Shown: positions 12,011-21,842, counted from the stretch's first letter. The stretch is DNA of 64,000 nt from Pseudomonas asgharzadehiana (GCF_019139815.1 NZ_CP077079.1:310001-374000); one strand, 5' to 3'. A program made the numbers and translations. Notes: generated by a model from the sequence alone, not told the origin.

Positions 12011-12706
12011 CTTGCCGGTGGTGTCCACGCCATTGAGATAGGTGGTAATAACTTCCATCCCACGCATCAGGTGATTGCGCAGGGTCAGGACGCTTTCCTC
12101 GACTTTCTTCTGCGCCACCAGGTTCAACAGTTCACGGTGGTCGTCCTGGGTTATCTGGCCCAGCCCCATGGCCTGAAGGTTGAAGCGCAGGAAGCGTTCT
12201 TCCTCATTCAGCCCGTGTTCCACCAATTTGAGCAGTCGCTGGTTAGGCGCCTTGCCGTAGAGCGCCATGTGAAACAGGCGATTGAGACGACCCATCTCGG
12301 CGTAATTTTCTTCCTGCTCCAGAGCGCGGATAAACGCGTCCGCTTCGGCGATATCGGCGTCGGTCAGCAACGGAATCGACAAGCGCAAGGCTTCAGACTC
12401 CAGCAACATCCGCAATTGATAGGTCTCCGCCGAATTGTCTTCAATCACGGGGGCCACCACGGCGCCTTTGTGGGTCACCACATGCAGCAGCGACTGGGCC
12501 TCCAGCTGGCGCAAGGCTTCACGCACCGGCATGCGGCTGACCCCGAACAGGCTGGCCAACTCCTGCTGACGCATGGCGGTACCACAGGGCAACCGGCCGT
12601 CGAGGATGGCATTGCGCAAGGTTTCTTCAATCACGGAGCGAGCAAGGTGGGCGGGAATAGGACCGCTGATCTTGATGCTGTTCAAAGGGGTCGGCTTCTG
12701 CGTCAC
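11999..12706 (-). CDS. GntR-family regulator, FadR/FCD subgroup
   Basis: A 235-residue cytoplasmic transcription factor with an N-terminal winged helix (~20-85, VSRMPVREALRQLEAQSLL being the typical recognition part) and a C-terminal FCD ligand domain (~95-215) with metal/ligand-type residues in LNRLFHMALYG and DDHRELL. The only sensible start is GTG 12706, since the next Met is inside the HTH. It is transcribed away from the dioxygenase/ABC operon, and the 265-base divergent spacer holds the palindrome ATTGGATCCAAT 37 bases upstream. It probably controls itself and/or the dioxygenase operon. The ligand is unknown. Confidence 0.9.
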   Translation of the reverse strand: MTQKPTPLNSIKISGPIPAHLARSVIEETLRNAILDGRLPCGTAMRQQELASLFGVSRMPVREALRQLEAQSLLHVVTHKGAVVAPVIEDNSAETYQLRMLLESEALRLSIPLLTDADIAEADAFIRALEQEENYAEMGRLNRLFHMALYGKAPNQRLLKLVEHGLNEEERFLRFNLQAMGLGQITQDDHRELLNLVAQKKVEESVLTLRNHLMRGMEVITTYLNGVDTTGKKTP

Positions 12707-12742
12707 GGCTACGTTGTGCTCTTTTTCTAAAAGTGATGGCTA

Positions 12743-12754
12743 ATTGGATCCAAT
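12743..12754. promoter_or_regulatory. Candidate GntR operator
   Basis: The perfect 12-base palindrome ATTGGATCCAAT lies in the divergent gntR/dioxygenase spacer. FCD-type GntR proteins commonly bind short palindromes of this shape. The role is inferred from position. Confidence 0.55.
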
Positions 12755-12971
12755 GCACACTAGAGAGTGCCCTTAAGCTTGTCAAACAGGCACGGTTTCG
12801 GCTTGTAAGCGTTTCAACACGCGATTCCGACGGCCCACGCCAGGCTTTTCGCAGATCTTACACGGCCCGATCACCTTGCTCCCTTCCCGCATATCGTTAT
12901 TCATTATCGGTATTTAAAATCAAGTTCTTATGCCTATAAAGTCAATCTCCTGACCGACCGGGAGTGAACTC

Positions 12972-13865
12972 ATGTCCGCCGCCTCTACTGTTCCAACAGC
13001 GATCCCTGCCGCCCAAGCCTTCGAGGTGCGCCCACTGCCCGGCAGCGTGGGGGCCGAGATCATTGGCCTGGACCTGTCCCGGCCAATCAATCAGCAGGAT
13101 TTTGCGCGCATCCACCGCGCGCACCTGGACCATCACGTGGTGGTGTTTCGCGACCAGCGCATCACCCCCGAACAGCACATCGCCTTCAGCCGCCGTTTTG
13201 GCGTGCTGCAGATTCATGTGCTCAAACAGTTCCTGCTGGCCAACCATCCCGAAATCCTGATCGTCTCCAACATTATTGAAAACGGCCAATCCATCGGCCT
13301 GGGCGATGCCGGCAAGTTCTGGCATTCAGACCTGTCCTATAAAGAACTGCCCAGCCTTGGTTCGATGCTGCACGCACAAGAGCTGCCTAGCGAAGGCGGC
13401 GACACCTTGTTCGCCGACATGCACAAGGCCTGGGATCAGTTGCCCGAGCACTTGCGCAAAGCCGTCGAGGGCCGCAGCGCCGCGCATTCCTACACGGCGC
13501 GTTACAGCGAAACCAAATTCGAAGGCAACTGGCGCCCAACGCTCACCCCGGAACAGTTGGCGCAAGTGGCCGAAGTGGTGCACCCCATCGTGCGCACGCA
13601 TCCGGAAAACGGCCGCAAGGCGCTGTTCGTCAGTGAAGGCTTCACCACCCGCATCGTCGGCCTGCCCGAGGATGAGAGCCGTGACCTGCTGGCCCAGCTT
13701 TATGCCCACAGCGTGCTGGCGCACAACATCTATCGCCATCAATGGCAGCCTCACGACCTGGTGTTCTGGGATAACCGCTCGCTGATCCACCTGGCCGCCG
13801 GTTGCCCGAGCCACCTGCGCCGCAAGCTGTTTCGCACCACCATCCAGGGCGACGCGCCTTTCTGA
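12972..13865 (+). CDS. TauD/TfdA-family Fe(II)/2-oxoglutarate dioxygenase
   Basis: Cytoplasmic dioxygenase of 297 residues in the TauD/TfdA family, which hydroxylates carbon next to a sulfonate, sulfate or ether group and so releases sulfite or another group. The iron triad is visible: H118 and D120 (WHSDLSY) and H273 (SLIHLAAG), with the 2-oxoglutarate-binding arginine at about 284-288. The start ATG has GGGAG 8 bases upstream. It heads an operon with an ABC importer (14-base gap), which suggests uptake and cleavage of an organosulfur or similar compound. It is not close enough to TauD by memory to claim taurine. Confidence 0.88.
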   Translation: MSAASTVPTAIPAAQAFEVRPLPGSVGAEIIGLDLSRPINQQDFARIHRAHLDHHVVVFRDQRITPEQHIAFSRRFGVLQIHVLKQFLLANHPEILIVSNIIENGQSIGLGDAGKFWHSDLSYKELPSLGSMLHAQELPSEGGDTLFADMHKAWDQLPEHLRKAVEGRSAAHSYTARYSETKFEGNWRPTLTPEQLAQVAEVVHPIVRTHPENGRKALFVSEGFTTRIVGLPEDESRDLLAQLYAHSVLAHNIYRHQWQPHDLVFWDNRSLIHLAAGCPSHLRRKLFRTTIQGDAPF

Positions 13866-13879
13866 TTCGGAGCATGACC

Positions 13880-14905
13880 ATGTCCAGGAACATTCCATTT
13901 GCGCGCTTGGCCGCCACCCTCGGGCTGGGCGTGAGCCTGCTGGCCGGTAGCCTGGTGGCGCCTGCGGCGGCCCAGGCCGAAGGTGAGATCCGCATCGCCG
14001 AACAATTCGGCATCGTTTACCTGTTGCTCAACGTGGTGCGCGATCAGCACTTGATCGAGAAGTACGGCAAGCAGGAAGGCATCGACATCAAGGTCGACTG
14101 GACCCAGCTCTCCGGTGGCGCGGCGGTCAATGATGCGCTGCTCTCCGGCTCCATCGATATAGCCGGGGCCGGCGTCGGCCCGCTGCTGACCATCTGGGAC
14201 CGCACCCACGGCAAACAGAACGTCAAGGCCGTGGCGTCCCTGGGCAATTTCCCGTACTACCTGGTCAGCAACAACCCCAAGGTCAAGACCATCGCCGACT
14301 TCACCGACAAGGACCGCATCGCCGTCCCCGCAGTGGGCGTGTCCGTGCAGTCGCGCTTCCTGCAATACGCCGCCGCCAAGCAGTGGGGCGACCAGGAATT
14401 CAATCGCCTCGACAAATACACCGTCGCCGTTCCGCACCCCGACGCCACCGCCGCACTGATCGCCGGCGGTACCGAGTTGACCGGGCATTTTTCCAACCCG
14501 CCGTTCCAGGACCAGGCCCTGGCCAACCCTAACGTGCACGTAGTGTTGAACACCTACGACCTGCTCGGCCCCAACTCGCCAACCGTGCTGTTTGCCACTG
14601 AAAAATTCCGCAACGACAACCCCAAGACCTATAAAGCGTTCGTCGAGGCACTGACCGAAGCCGCGCAGTTCGCCCAGAACGACAAAGGCGCCGCCGCCGA
14701 TACTTATATCCGTGTGACCAACGCCAAGATCGACCGCGCCGAGTTGCTCAAAATCATCGACAACCCGCAGTTCGAATTCAGCGTCACCCCAAAAAACACC
14801 TACCCGCTGGCGGAGTTCCTCTACCGTGTCGGCGCCATCAAAAACAAGCCTGAATCGTGGAAGGACTACTTCTTCCAGGACGCCAAGCCCCTGCAAGGAA
14901 GTTGA
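13880..14905 (+). CDS. ABC transporter substrate-binding protein (SsuA/TauA-like)
   Basis: Periplasmic binding protein of 341 residues with a clear signal peptide (LGLGVSLLAGSLVAPAAAQA, ending near residue 34). The body is the NMT1/SsuA fold typical of sulfonate, nitrate or thiamine-precursor importers. Two in-frame ATGs (13874, 13880) are possible; GGAG at 13869-13872 is only one base from the first and seven from the second, so 13880 is preferred. It overlaps no gene and is followed after one base by the ATPase gene. The substrate is not readable from sequence. Confidence 0.88.
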   Translation: MSRNIPFARLAATLGLGVSLLAGSLVAPAAAQAEGEIRIAEQFGIVYLLLNVVRDQHLIEKYGKQEGIDIKVDWTQLSGGAAVNDALLSGSIDIAGAGVGPLLTIWDRTHGKQNVKAVASLGNFPYYLVSNNPKVKTIADFTDKDRIAVPAVGVSVQSRFLQYAAAKQWGDQEFNRLDKYTVAVPHPDATAALIAGGTELTGHFSNPPFQDQALANPNVHVVLNTYDLLGPNSPTVLFATEKFRNDNPKTYKAFVEALTEAAQFAQNDKGAAADTYIRVTNAKIDRAELLKIIDNPQFEFSVTPKNTYPLAEFLYRVGAIKNKPESWKDYFFQDAKPLQGS

Positions 14906-14906
14906 A

Positions 14907-15758
14907 ATGAACGCGCCCTTGCAAGGCCACGCGGCCAGCAACCTGCACACCGCCGAGCCGCTGCTGGCGGTGGATAACGTCAGCCTTGAATACCGCACCC
15001 CCGAGCGCGTGGTGCGGGCCACCCACCAGGTCAGTTTCGAAATCGACCCGGCCGACCGCTACGTGTTGCTTGGCCCTTCGGGCTGCGGCAAGTCCACCTT
15101 GCTCAAATCCATCGCCGGGTTTATCAAGCCCTGCGAAGGCCAGATTCGCCTGTTGGGCCAAAAGGTCGAGCAACCGGGCCCGGACCGCATCGTGGTGTTC
15201 CAGGAATTCGACCAGTTGCCACCGTGGAAAACCGTCAAGCAGAACGTGATGTTTCCACTGCTGGCATCCAACACCCTCAAGCGTCGCGAAGCCGAAGAGC
15301 GCGCGCTGCACTACCTCGATAAAGTGGGCCTCAGTGCCTTTGCCGAGGCGTACCCGCATACGCTCTCCGGCGGCATGAAAGCCCGCGTAGCCATCGCCCG
15401 TGCCTTGGCCATGCAGCCGAAAATCCTGCTGATGGACGAACCCTTCGCCGCCCTCGACGCCCTGACCCGGCGCAAGATGCAAGAGGAGTTGCTGCTGCTC
15501 TGGGAAGAGGTGCGCTTCACCCTGTTGTTTGTCACGCACTCCATCGAAGAAGCGCTGGTGGTGGGCAATCGCATCCTGCTGCTGTCGCCGCACCCTGGGC
15601 GCGTGCGCGCGGAAATCCACAGCCATCAATACAACCTGCACAGCCTTGGCGGTGTGGACTTCCAGGCGTCGGCGCGGCGCATTCATCGCTTGTTGTTCGA
15701 TGAAACCACGGCTGCCGAACCCGAGTTGGGTTTTGCCGATATCCGCATCGCTTACTAA
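14907..15758 (+). CDS. ABC transporter ATP-binding protein (SsuB/TauB-like)
   Basis: A 283-residue cytoplasmic ATPase energising the importer. Walker A GPSGCGKST, signature LSGGMKARVAIARALA, Walker B ILLMDEPFAALD and the H-loop in FVTHSIEEA are all intact. The open frame extends upstream into the previous gene, but ATG 14907, one base after the binding-protein stop and with AAGGAAG before it, is the true start. About 40 extra C-terminal residues after the core are usual in this subgroup. Confidence 0.93.
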   Translation: MNAPLQGHAASNLHTAEPLLAVDNVSLEYRTPERVVRATHQVSFEIDPADRYVLLGPSGCGKSTLLKSIAGFIKPCEGQIRLLGQKVEQPGPDRIVVFQEFDQLPPWKTVKQNVMFPLLASNTLKRREAEERALHYLDKVGLSAFAEAYPHTLSGGMKARVAIARALAMQPKILLMDEPFAALDALTRRKMQEELLLLWEEVRFTLLFVTHSIEEALVVGNRILLLSPHPGRVRAEIHSHQYNLHSLGGVDFQASARRIHRLLFDETTAAEPELGFADIRIAY

Positions 15759-15770
15759 GGAGGGCGACCC

Positions 15771-16619
15771 ATGCGCCAGGAATACGAAATCACCCTCGAA
15801 CCTTTGCTCAGCGTCCCGGTGGAACGCGAACTGCCACTGCGCCAGCGCTTGTGGCAACAAGGCTGGCTGCGCAAGGGCCTGATCCTGATCGTGCTGGCGA
15901 TCCTCTGGGAAGCCGTCGCGCGCTACCAGAACAACGACCTGCTGCTGCCGAGCTTTCTGCAAACCTTCAACGCGCTATACGACGGGCTGCTCAGCGGCGA
16001 ACTGCTGAGCAAGGTGAGCATCTCGCTGGTGGTATTGCTCAAGGGTTACCTGATCGGCATTGTGCTGGCGTTCGCCCTCACCACCTTGGCCGTGTCGACC
16101 CAATTGGGCCGCGACCTGCTCAGTACCCTGACCTCGATGTTCAACCCGCTGCCGGCCATCGCATTGCTGCCGCTGGCGCTGCTGTGGTTCGGCCTGGGCC
16201 AGAACAGCCTGATTTTCGTGCTGGTGCATTCGGTGCTGTGGGCGCTGGCGCTCAATACTTACTCGGGGTTTTTAGGCGTGTCCGAAACCCTGCGCATGGC
16301 GGGCCGCAACTATGGTCTCAAGGGGATGCGCTTTGTGCTGTTCATCCTGATCCCGGCGGCGCTGCCGTCGATTCTTGCCGGCCTCAAGATCGGCTGGGCG
16401 TTTGCCTGGCGCACGCTGATCGCCGCCGAACTGGTGTTCGGCGCCACCAGTGGCAAGGGCGGTTTGGGCTGGTACATCTTCCAGAACCGCAACGAGCTGT
16501 ACACCGACAAGGTATTTGCCGGGCTGGCGGTGGTGATCCTGATCGGCCTGTTGGTGGAAAACCTGGTGTTTGACACCTTCGAGCGGCTCACCGTAAAGCG
16601 TTGGGGCATGCAGCGCTGA
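15771..16619 (+). CDS. ABC transporter permease (SsuC/TauC-like)
   Basis: Inner-membrane permease of 282 residues with about six membrane helices and the BPD_transp_1 EAA-type loop (ETLRMAGRNYGLKGMR, about 168-183) that contacts the ATPase. A strong AAGGAGG lies 7 bases before ATG 15771. It completes the dioxygenase/ABC operon. Confidence 0.92.
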   Translation: MRQEYEITLEPLLSVPVERELPLRQRLWQQGWLRKGLILIVLAILWEAVARYQNNDLLLPSFLQTFNALYDGLLSGELLSKVSISLVVLLKGYLIGIVLAFALTTLAVSTQLGRDLLSTLTSMFNPLPAIALLPLALLWFGLGQNSLIFVLVHSVLWALALNTYSGFLGVSETLRMAGRNYGLKGMRFVLFILIPAALPSILAGLKIGWAFAWRTLIAAELVFGATSGKGGLGWYIFQNRNELYTDKVFAGLAVVILIGLLVENLVFDTFERLTVKRWGMQR

Positions 16620-16673
16620 TACACCTGCTACGATTGCATCCCGTTCACTCCCTTACGCTCACGAGTGCTTGGC

Positions 16674-17594
16674 ATGCAACTACCGGACATGAACCTGCTG
16701 GTCGCCCTCGACGCCTTGCTCGACGAGGGCAGTGTGGTCGGCGCCGCGCGGCGGATGAACCTCAGCCCGGCGGCCATGAGCCGCACGCTCACGCGTATTC
16801 GCGAAGCGGTGGGCGACCCGATCCTGGTGCGTGCCGGTCGAGGGCTGGTGCCCACGCCCAAGGCCCTGGAGTTGCAAGGCCAGGTACGCACCGTGGTGGA
16901 ACAGGCGGCGTTACTGTTTCGCTCGTCCGAGCAAGTGGACCTGAGCACCCTGCGCCGCCGCTTCAGCGTGCGCGCCAATGACTTTTTTATCGGCGTGTAT
17001 GGTGGCCGACTGTTCGACACCATGGAGCGCATGGCCCCCCTGTGCGAGCTGTGTTTCGTGCCCGAAGGCGATACCGATGACGAAGCCCTGCGCGAAGGGC
17101 GGCTGGATCTACGCGTGAGCAACACCCTGCCGGCGAGCCCCGAGGTCAAGGTGCAGAACCTGTTCTCCACCACCTTTGTTGGCCTGGCGCGGCAGGATCA
17201 CCCCTTATTCGACGAAGAAATCACCGCCGCACGTTTCGCCAGCTATTCCCATATCAGCATCTCGCGGCGCGGCCTCGCCCGCGGGCCGATCGACACCGCG
17301 CTGAACGCCCAGGGCCTGGAGCGGCGCGTGGCGATGATCGCTCCGGGTTTTCATGGCGCGATGTTCATGCTGCCCGACTCCGACCTGATCCTGCCGGTGC
17401 CCAAGGAAGCGCTCTACAGCGCCAATCGCCTGAAGCTGCCGCTGCGTGCCTTCTCGCTGCCGATCTCCTTGCCGACCCTGGTACTCGCCCAGTCCTGGCA
17501 CCCGCGCTTCGACAAAGACCCGGCTCACAAATGGCTGCGCGAGACGATGCGCGAAAGTTGCCACGCCACCTGGCTGGAAGCCCAACCGAACTGA
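16674..17594 (+). CDS. LysR-family transcriptional regulator
   Basis: A 306-residue LysR-type regulator: N-terminal winged HTH (~4-62, NLLVALDALLDEGSVVGAA) then a periplasmic-binding-like effector domain. Starts at GTG 16665, ATG 16674 and ATG 16689 are possible; 16674 gives the usual MQLPDMNLL beginning. It lies 54 bases after the permease on the same strand and 170 bases before an efflux operon, so it could regulate either. An upstream regulator of the pump is the commoner arrangement. The effector is unknown. Confidence 0.88.
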   Translation: MQLPDMNLLVALDALLDEGSVVGAARRMNLSPAAMSRTLTRIREAVGDPILVRAGRGLVPTPKALELQGQVRTVVEQAALLFRSSEQVDLSTLRRRFSVRANDFFIGVYGGRLFDTMERMAPLCELCFVPEGDTDDEALREGRLDLRVSNTLPASPEVKVQNLFSTTFVGLARQDHPLFDEEITAARFASYSHISISRRGLARGPIDTALNAQGLERRVAMIAPGFHGAMFMLPDSDLILPVPKEALYSANRLKLPLRAFSLPISLPTLVLAQSWHPRFDKDPAHKWLRETMRESCHATWLEAQPN

Positions 17595-17615
17595 ATTTCA
17601 AGCGTACACAGGGCA

Positions 17616-17648
17616 AATGTAGGAGGGGGCTTGCCCCCGATGGCGGTG
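17616..17648. repeat. REP element
   Basis: TGTAGGAGGGGGCTTGCCCC followed by CGATGGCGG is the standard short palindromic repeat of fluorescent pseudomonads. It is a single copy just after lysR. Confidence 0.8.
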
Positions 17649-17764
17649 TATCAGGCAACCCAGGATTGCGTCTGGCGCACTTATAAGCTGTCGATAAGTA
17701 ACTTTTTGTCATGCGTATGCCTGAATAAACTGCTCGGGTATTTCCCATTCCGAGTTACCTGTTC

Positions 17765-19300
17765 ATGACGTCTCTCGCTGCCCCCACCCTTGCGGCCGCA
17801 GCCAAGCCCGCCACCCTGGCCCCGCCCGTGTTCGGCCCGCGCATCATCATCGGCCTGGTCGGTGTGTTGCTGGCGGTGCTGGTATCGGGCCTCAACGAGA
17901 TGGTCACCAAGGTGGCCCTCGCCGACATTCGTGGTGCGCTGTACATCGGCTTTGACGAAGGCACCTGGCTGGTCGCGGCCTATACCGCCACGTCGGTCGC
18001 GGCCATGGCGTTTGCGCCCTGGTGTTCGGTGACGTTTTCCCTGCGCCGCTTCACCCTGTACGCCATTGGCCTGTTCACCGTGCTGGGCATCCTGTGCCCG
18101 TTCGCGCCGAACTACGAAAGCCTGTTGCTGCTGCGCACCGTGCAAGGCTTGGCCGGTGGTGCGTTGCCGCCGATGTTGATGACCGTAGCCCTGCGTTTCC
18201 TGCCGGCCAACGTCAAGCTGTACGGCCTGGCCGGCTACGCACTTACCGCCACCTTCGGCCCGAGCCTCGGCACCCCGTTGGCGGCGCTGTGGACCGAATA
18301 CGTCGGCTGGCAATGGGCGTTCTGGCAGATCGTCGCGCCGTGTCTGCTAGCGATGGCCGCCGTGGCCTACGGCTTGCCGCAAGACCCGCTGCGCCTGGAG
18401 CGCTTCAAGCAGTTCAACTGGCGCGGCCTGCTGCTGGGTTTCCCGGCGATCTGCATGCTGGTGATCGGCCTGCTGCAAGGCAATCGGCTGGACTGGTTCG
18501 AATCCGGCCTGATCACCTTTTTGCTCACTGGCGGCAGCGTGCTGCTGGTGTTGTTCATGCTCAATGAGTGGTCGCACCCGATACCGTTCTTCAAGTTGCA
18601 GATGCTCGGCCTGCGCAACCTGTCGTTTGCGTTGATCGTGCTGGCGGGCGTGCTGATGGTGCTGACCTCGGTGATCATCATCCCGTCGAGTTTCCTTGCG
18701 CAGGTCCAGGGCTACCGGCCGCTGCAGACCGCACCGGTGATGCTGCTGATGGCGCTGCCGCAGTTGATTGCGCTGCCGCTGGTGGCGGCGCTGTGCAACC
18801 TGCGCTGGGTCGATTGCCGCTGGGTGCTGGGCATCGGCCTGGGCATGCTGGTGCTGTGCTGCGTCGGCAGTGCGCACCTGACCTCGGCGTGGGTTCGCAA
18901 CGACTTTTACGGCCTATATCTGCTGCAAATCTTCGGGCAACCCATGGCCGTGCTGCCGCTGTTGATGCTCTCCACCGGCAGCATCCAACCCTCCGATGGG
19001 CCATTCGCCTCGGCCTGGTTCAATACCGTCAAAGGCCTGGCTGCCGTGATCGCCACCGGCGTGCTGGATACGCTGACCACCCAGCGCCTGCACTTCCATT
19101 CGACCCTGCTGGTGGACCGCCTGGGCAATTCGCCTCTGGCCGACGGCGACGCGGTGGGCCTGGCCCATCGGCTGCACGAACAGGCCGTGGTGCTCACCTC
19201 TTCCGATCTCTATTACGTCATGGGCGGTGTCGCCGTGGTGCTGATCCTGCTGATTTTCTGGATGCCCACGCGGATCTTTCCGCCTCGCGCACCGACCTAG
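17765..19300 (+). CDS. MFS efflux transporter, DHA2/EmrB type
   Basis: Inner-membrane drug:H+ antiporter of 511 residues with about 14 predicted helices, starting near residue 25 (IIIGLVGVLLAVLVSGL). The DHA2-type motif-C-like segment GYALTATFGPSLGTPLAALW is present near 158-177. With the adaptor (15-base gap) and outer-membrane factor that follow it should form a tripartite EmrAB-TolC-like pump. Substrates are unknown. Confidence 0.92.
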   Translation: MTSLAAPTLAAAAKPATLAPPVFGPRIIIGLVGVLLAVLVSGLNEMVTKVALADIRGALYIGFDEGTWLVAAYTATSVAAMAFAPWCSVTFSLRRFTLYAIGLFTVLGILCPFAPNYESLLLLRTVQGLAGGALPPMLMTVALRFLPANVKLYGLAGYALTATFGPSLGTPLAALWTEYVGWQWAFWQIVAPCLLAMAAVAYGLPQDPLRLERFKQFNWRGLLLGFPAICMLVIGLLQGNRLDWFESGLITFLLTGGSVLLVLFMLNEWSHPIPFFKLQMLGLRNLSFALIVLAGVLMVLTSVIIIPSSFLAQVQGYRPLQTAPVMLLMALPQLIALPLVAALCNLRWVDCRWVLGIGLGMLVLCCVGSAHLTSAWVRNDFYGLYLLQIFGQPMAVLPLLMLSTGSIQPSDGPFASAWFNTVKGLAAVIATGVLDTLTTQRLHFHSTLLVDRLGNSPLADGDAVGLAHRLHEQAVVLTSSDLYYVMGGVAVVLILLIFWMPTRIFPPRAPT

Positions 19301-19315
19301 CCCCAAGGACCTCTC

Positions 19316-20374
19316 ATGAAACGCAAAGATAAAATTGCCGTCTGCGTCATCGCAGTATTTACCGTCGGTGTGCTGGTTTACCTGGCTGCGCCGGGCTTGC
19401 TGGGCAACCCGCGCCAGAGCACCAACGATGCCTTCGTCGCCGCCGACTTCACCCTGGTCGCCCCGCGCGTGGCCGGGTTTATCAAGCAAGTGCTGGTAGA
19501 AGACAACCAGCAGGTCAAGGCCGGGCAACTGCTGGCGCTGATCGACGACCGTGATTTTCGCGCCGCAGCCCAGGCCGCCGATGCCGACACGCTGGTCGCC
19601 CACGCCCAACTGAAAAATGCCACCGCCACCCTGGAGCGCCAAAGCTCGGTCATCGCCCAGGCGCAAGCCACCGTCGCCGCCGACCGCGCCGAAGTGGCCT
19701 TCGCCGAACATGAACTGAACCGCTACAACCACCTCGCCGGGGTGGGCGCGGGCACGGTGCAGAATGCGCAGCAAGCCAAGACCCGTATCGACCAGGCCAC
19801 CGCACGCCTGGCCAAGTCCACGGCGGTGCTGGCGGCCGAGCGCAAACAGGTAGAAATCCTCACCGCCCAGCGCGACGCGGCCGACGGTGGGCTCAAGCGT
19901 GCCCAGGCCGCACTGGAAATGGCCAGCTATCAGCTCTCCTACACGCGCATTGTCGCGCCGGTGGACGGCATGGTTGGCGAACGTGCGGTGCGCGTGGGCG
20001 CCTACGTCACGCCCGGCAGCAAGCTCCTTGCCGTGGTGCCGTTGGCTGAGGCCTACGTGGTGGCCAACTTCCAGGAAACCCAGCTTTCCCATATGCACGC
20101 CGGGCAAGCCGTGCAGGTGCGTGTCGACAGCCTTGACGGCGAGTTGCTCAACGGTCACCTGGAAAGTCTGGCCCCCGCGACCGGCGTAACGTTCGCCGCC
20201 GTCAAGCCCGACAACGCCACGGGTAATTTCACCAAGGTGGTGCAGCGTATTCCGGTGAAAATCGTGCTGGAGCCCAACCAACCGCTGACCGAGCGCCTGC
20301 GCGTGGGCATGTCGGTGGAGGCCAGCGTCGATACCCAACCGGTTGCACGTCAGCGTGAGGTGGCCCAGCAATGA
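19316..20374 (+). CDS. HlyD/EmrA-family membrane-fusion protein
   Basis: A 352-residue periplasmic adaptor with one N-terminal membrane anchor (8-30), a biotinyl-lipoyl-like half-motif (~45-80), a long coiled-coil hairpin (~85-205) and a beta-barrel part with the EmrA hallmark GNFTKVVQRIPVKI. It links the MFS transporter to the outer-membrane channel. The stop overlaps the next start (ATGA). Confidence 0.93.
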   Translation: MKRKDKIAVCVIAVFTVGVLVYLAAPGLLGNPRQSTNDAFVAADFTLVAPRVAGFIKQVLVEDNQQVKAGQLLALIDDRDFRAAAQAADADTLVAHAQLKNATATLERQSSVIAQAQATVAADRAEVAFAEHELNRYNHLAGVGAGTVQNAQQAKTRIDQATARLAKSTAVLAAERKQVEILTAQRDAADGGLKRAQAALEMASYQLSYTRIVAPVDGMVGERAVRVGAYVTPGSKLLAVVPLAEAYVVANFQETQLSHMHAGQAVQVRVDSLDGELLNGHLESLAPATGVTFAAVKPDNATGNFTKVVQRIPVKIVLEPNQPLTERLRVGMSVEASVDTQPVARQREVAQQ

Positions 20375-21816
20375 AACGAGTTGCCTGGCTCACCTTAAGC
20401 CTGATCAGCCTGAACGCCTGCACCGTCGGGCCGGACTTTCAACGCCCGCAAACCCCACAGGTCACGCAATGGAGCGAGCCCCAGGGTCGCCGGGCCGACA
20501 GCCGCGCCGTCAGCGACCCGTTGCAGGAGCGCTGGTGGGATGTGTTCCACGACGAACAACTCTCGGCCCTCACACGCCGTGCCCTTACCGACAACCTCGA
20601 CCTGAAACTGGCCGGCAGTCGCCTGGCGCAAAGCCGTGCCGTGCGCCAGGTGACCACCGCCGAGCGTTACCCCAACGTCGATGCCACAGGCGCTTACCAG
20701 CGCAAACGCAACAGCGGCAAAGGCTTGAGCGACCCCTCCGGTGAAAACGGCCACGCCGCCTTCAACCAATGGGACATGGGCTTCTCGGCCGCCTGGGAGC
20801 TGGACTTCTGGGGCCGTGTAAAACGCGAAACCGAAGCCGCCAACGCCACCCTGCAAGTCGCCGAAAATGACCGCCGCGCCGTGCTGTTATCGGTGCTGGC
20901 CGAAACCGCCCAGGACTACATCCAACTGCGCGGCGTGCAGAACACCCGCGCCGTTACCGAGCAAAACCTTGACGTCGCGCGCCACAGCCTCAAGCTCTCG
21001 CAACTGCGCCTGGCCGACGGCGTGGCAACGGATCTGGACGTGGCCGAAGCCGCCGCCCAAGTCGCAGCCATTGAAGCGCGCCTGCCGGACCTGCAGCAGC
21101 GCCAGGATCAATTGATCAACGCCCTGAGCCTGCTGATGGGCGAGCCGCCACAAGCGCTGCACGCGCAACTGTCCAAAGACGCCGCCGTGCCGCAAGCCCA
21201 GCGCCAGGTCGCCATCGGCCTGCCGTCGCAGCTTGCCGAACGCCGCCCGGATATCCGCCAGGCCGAAGCCCGCCTGCACGCGGCGACCGCCAGCATCGGC
21301 GTGGCCAAGGGCGATTTCTACCCGCGCATCACCCTGTCCGGCAACCTGGGTTCGCAGGCGATGCAATTGTCCGATTTCGGCTCGTGGGGCTCGCGCGCGT
21401 TCGCCATCGGCCCGCAAGTGAGCCTGCCGCTGTTCAACGGCGGGCGCCTGCAAGGCATGGTGCATCTGCGCCAAGCCCAGCAACAGGAAGCGGCCCTGGC
21501 CTACCAACACACGGTGCTGCGCGCCTGGCATGAGATCGACGACCAACTGACCCGCTACAACGCCAGCCAACTGCGCCGCGACAGCCTGGCCGAAGCCGTG
21601 CGCCAGAACCAGATCGCCCTGACCACCGCACAACACCAGTACGTCGAAGGCGTGGCGGATTTCGTCAATGTGCTCACCGTGCAAAGCGCGTTGCTGGCGA
21701 CGCAGGAACAGTGGGTGGAGAGTTCCACCGGTGTGTCGTTGGCAATGGTGGGGTTGTACAAGGCATTGGGGGGAGGGTGGGAATCGGTGTATCCATTGCA
21801 GGCGGCCAGGCGCTGA
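20371..21816 (+). CDS. Outer-membrane efflux lipoprotein, NodT family
   Basis: A 481-residue TolC/OprM-like channel. The lipoprotein signal ends at LNAC (Cys16), followed by TVGPDF, the standard NodT-family start. Two repeated outer-membrane-efflux domains follow, with PLFNGG at the second barrel strand. It is the last gene of the pump operon and is followed by a REP-type hairpin. Confidence 0.93.
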   Translation: MKRVAWLTLSLISLNACTVGPDFQRPQTPQVTQWSEPQGRRADSRAVSDPLQERWWDVFHDEQLSALTRRALTDNLDLKLAGSRLAQSRAVRQVTTAERYPNVDATGAYQRKRNSGKGLSDPSGENGHAAFNQWDMGFSAAWELDFWGRVKRETEAANATLQVAENDRRAVLLSVLAETAQDYIQLRGVQNTRAVTEQNLDVARHSLKLSQLRLADGVATDLDVAEAAAQVAAIEARLPDLQQRQDQLINALSLLMGEPPQALHAQLSKDAAVPQAQRQVAIGLPSQLAERRPDIRQAEARLHAATASIGVAKGDFYPRITLSGNLGSQAMQLSDFGSWGSRAFAIGPQVSLPLFNGGRLQGMVHLRQAQQQEAALAYQHTVLRAWHEIDDQLTRYNASQLRRDSLAEAVRQNQIALTTAQHQYVEGVADFVNVLTVQSALLATQEQWVESSTGVSLAMVGLYKALGGGWESVYPLQAARR

Positions 21817-21842
21817 GGTCCTGAAGCAGAACACGATCGAAC

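Noticed and set aside
18914..20371. A 485-codon minus-strand frame over the HlyD gene
   Set aside because: Antisense to the clear MFS/HlyD operon; no domain seen.
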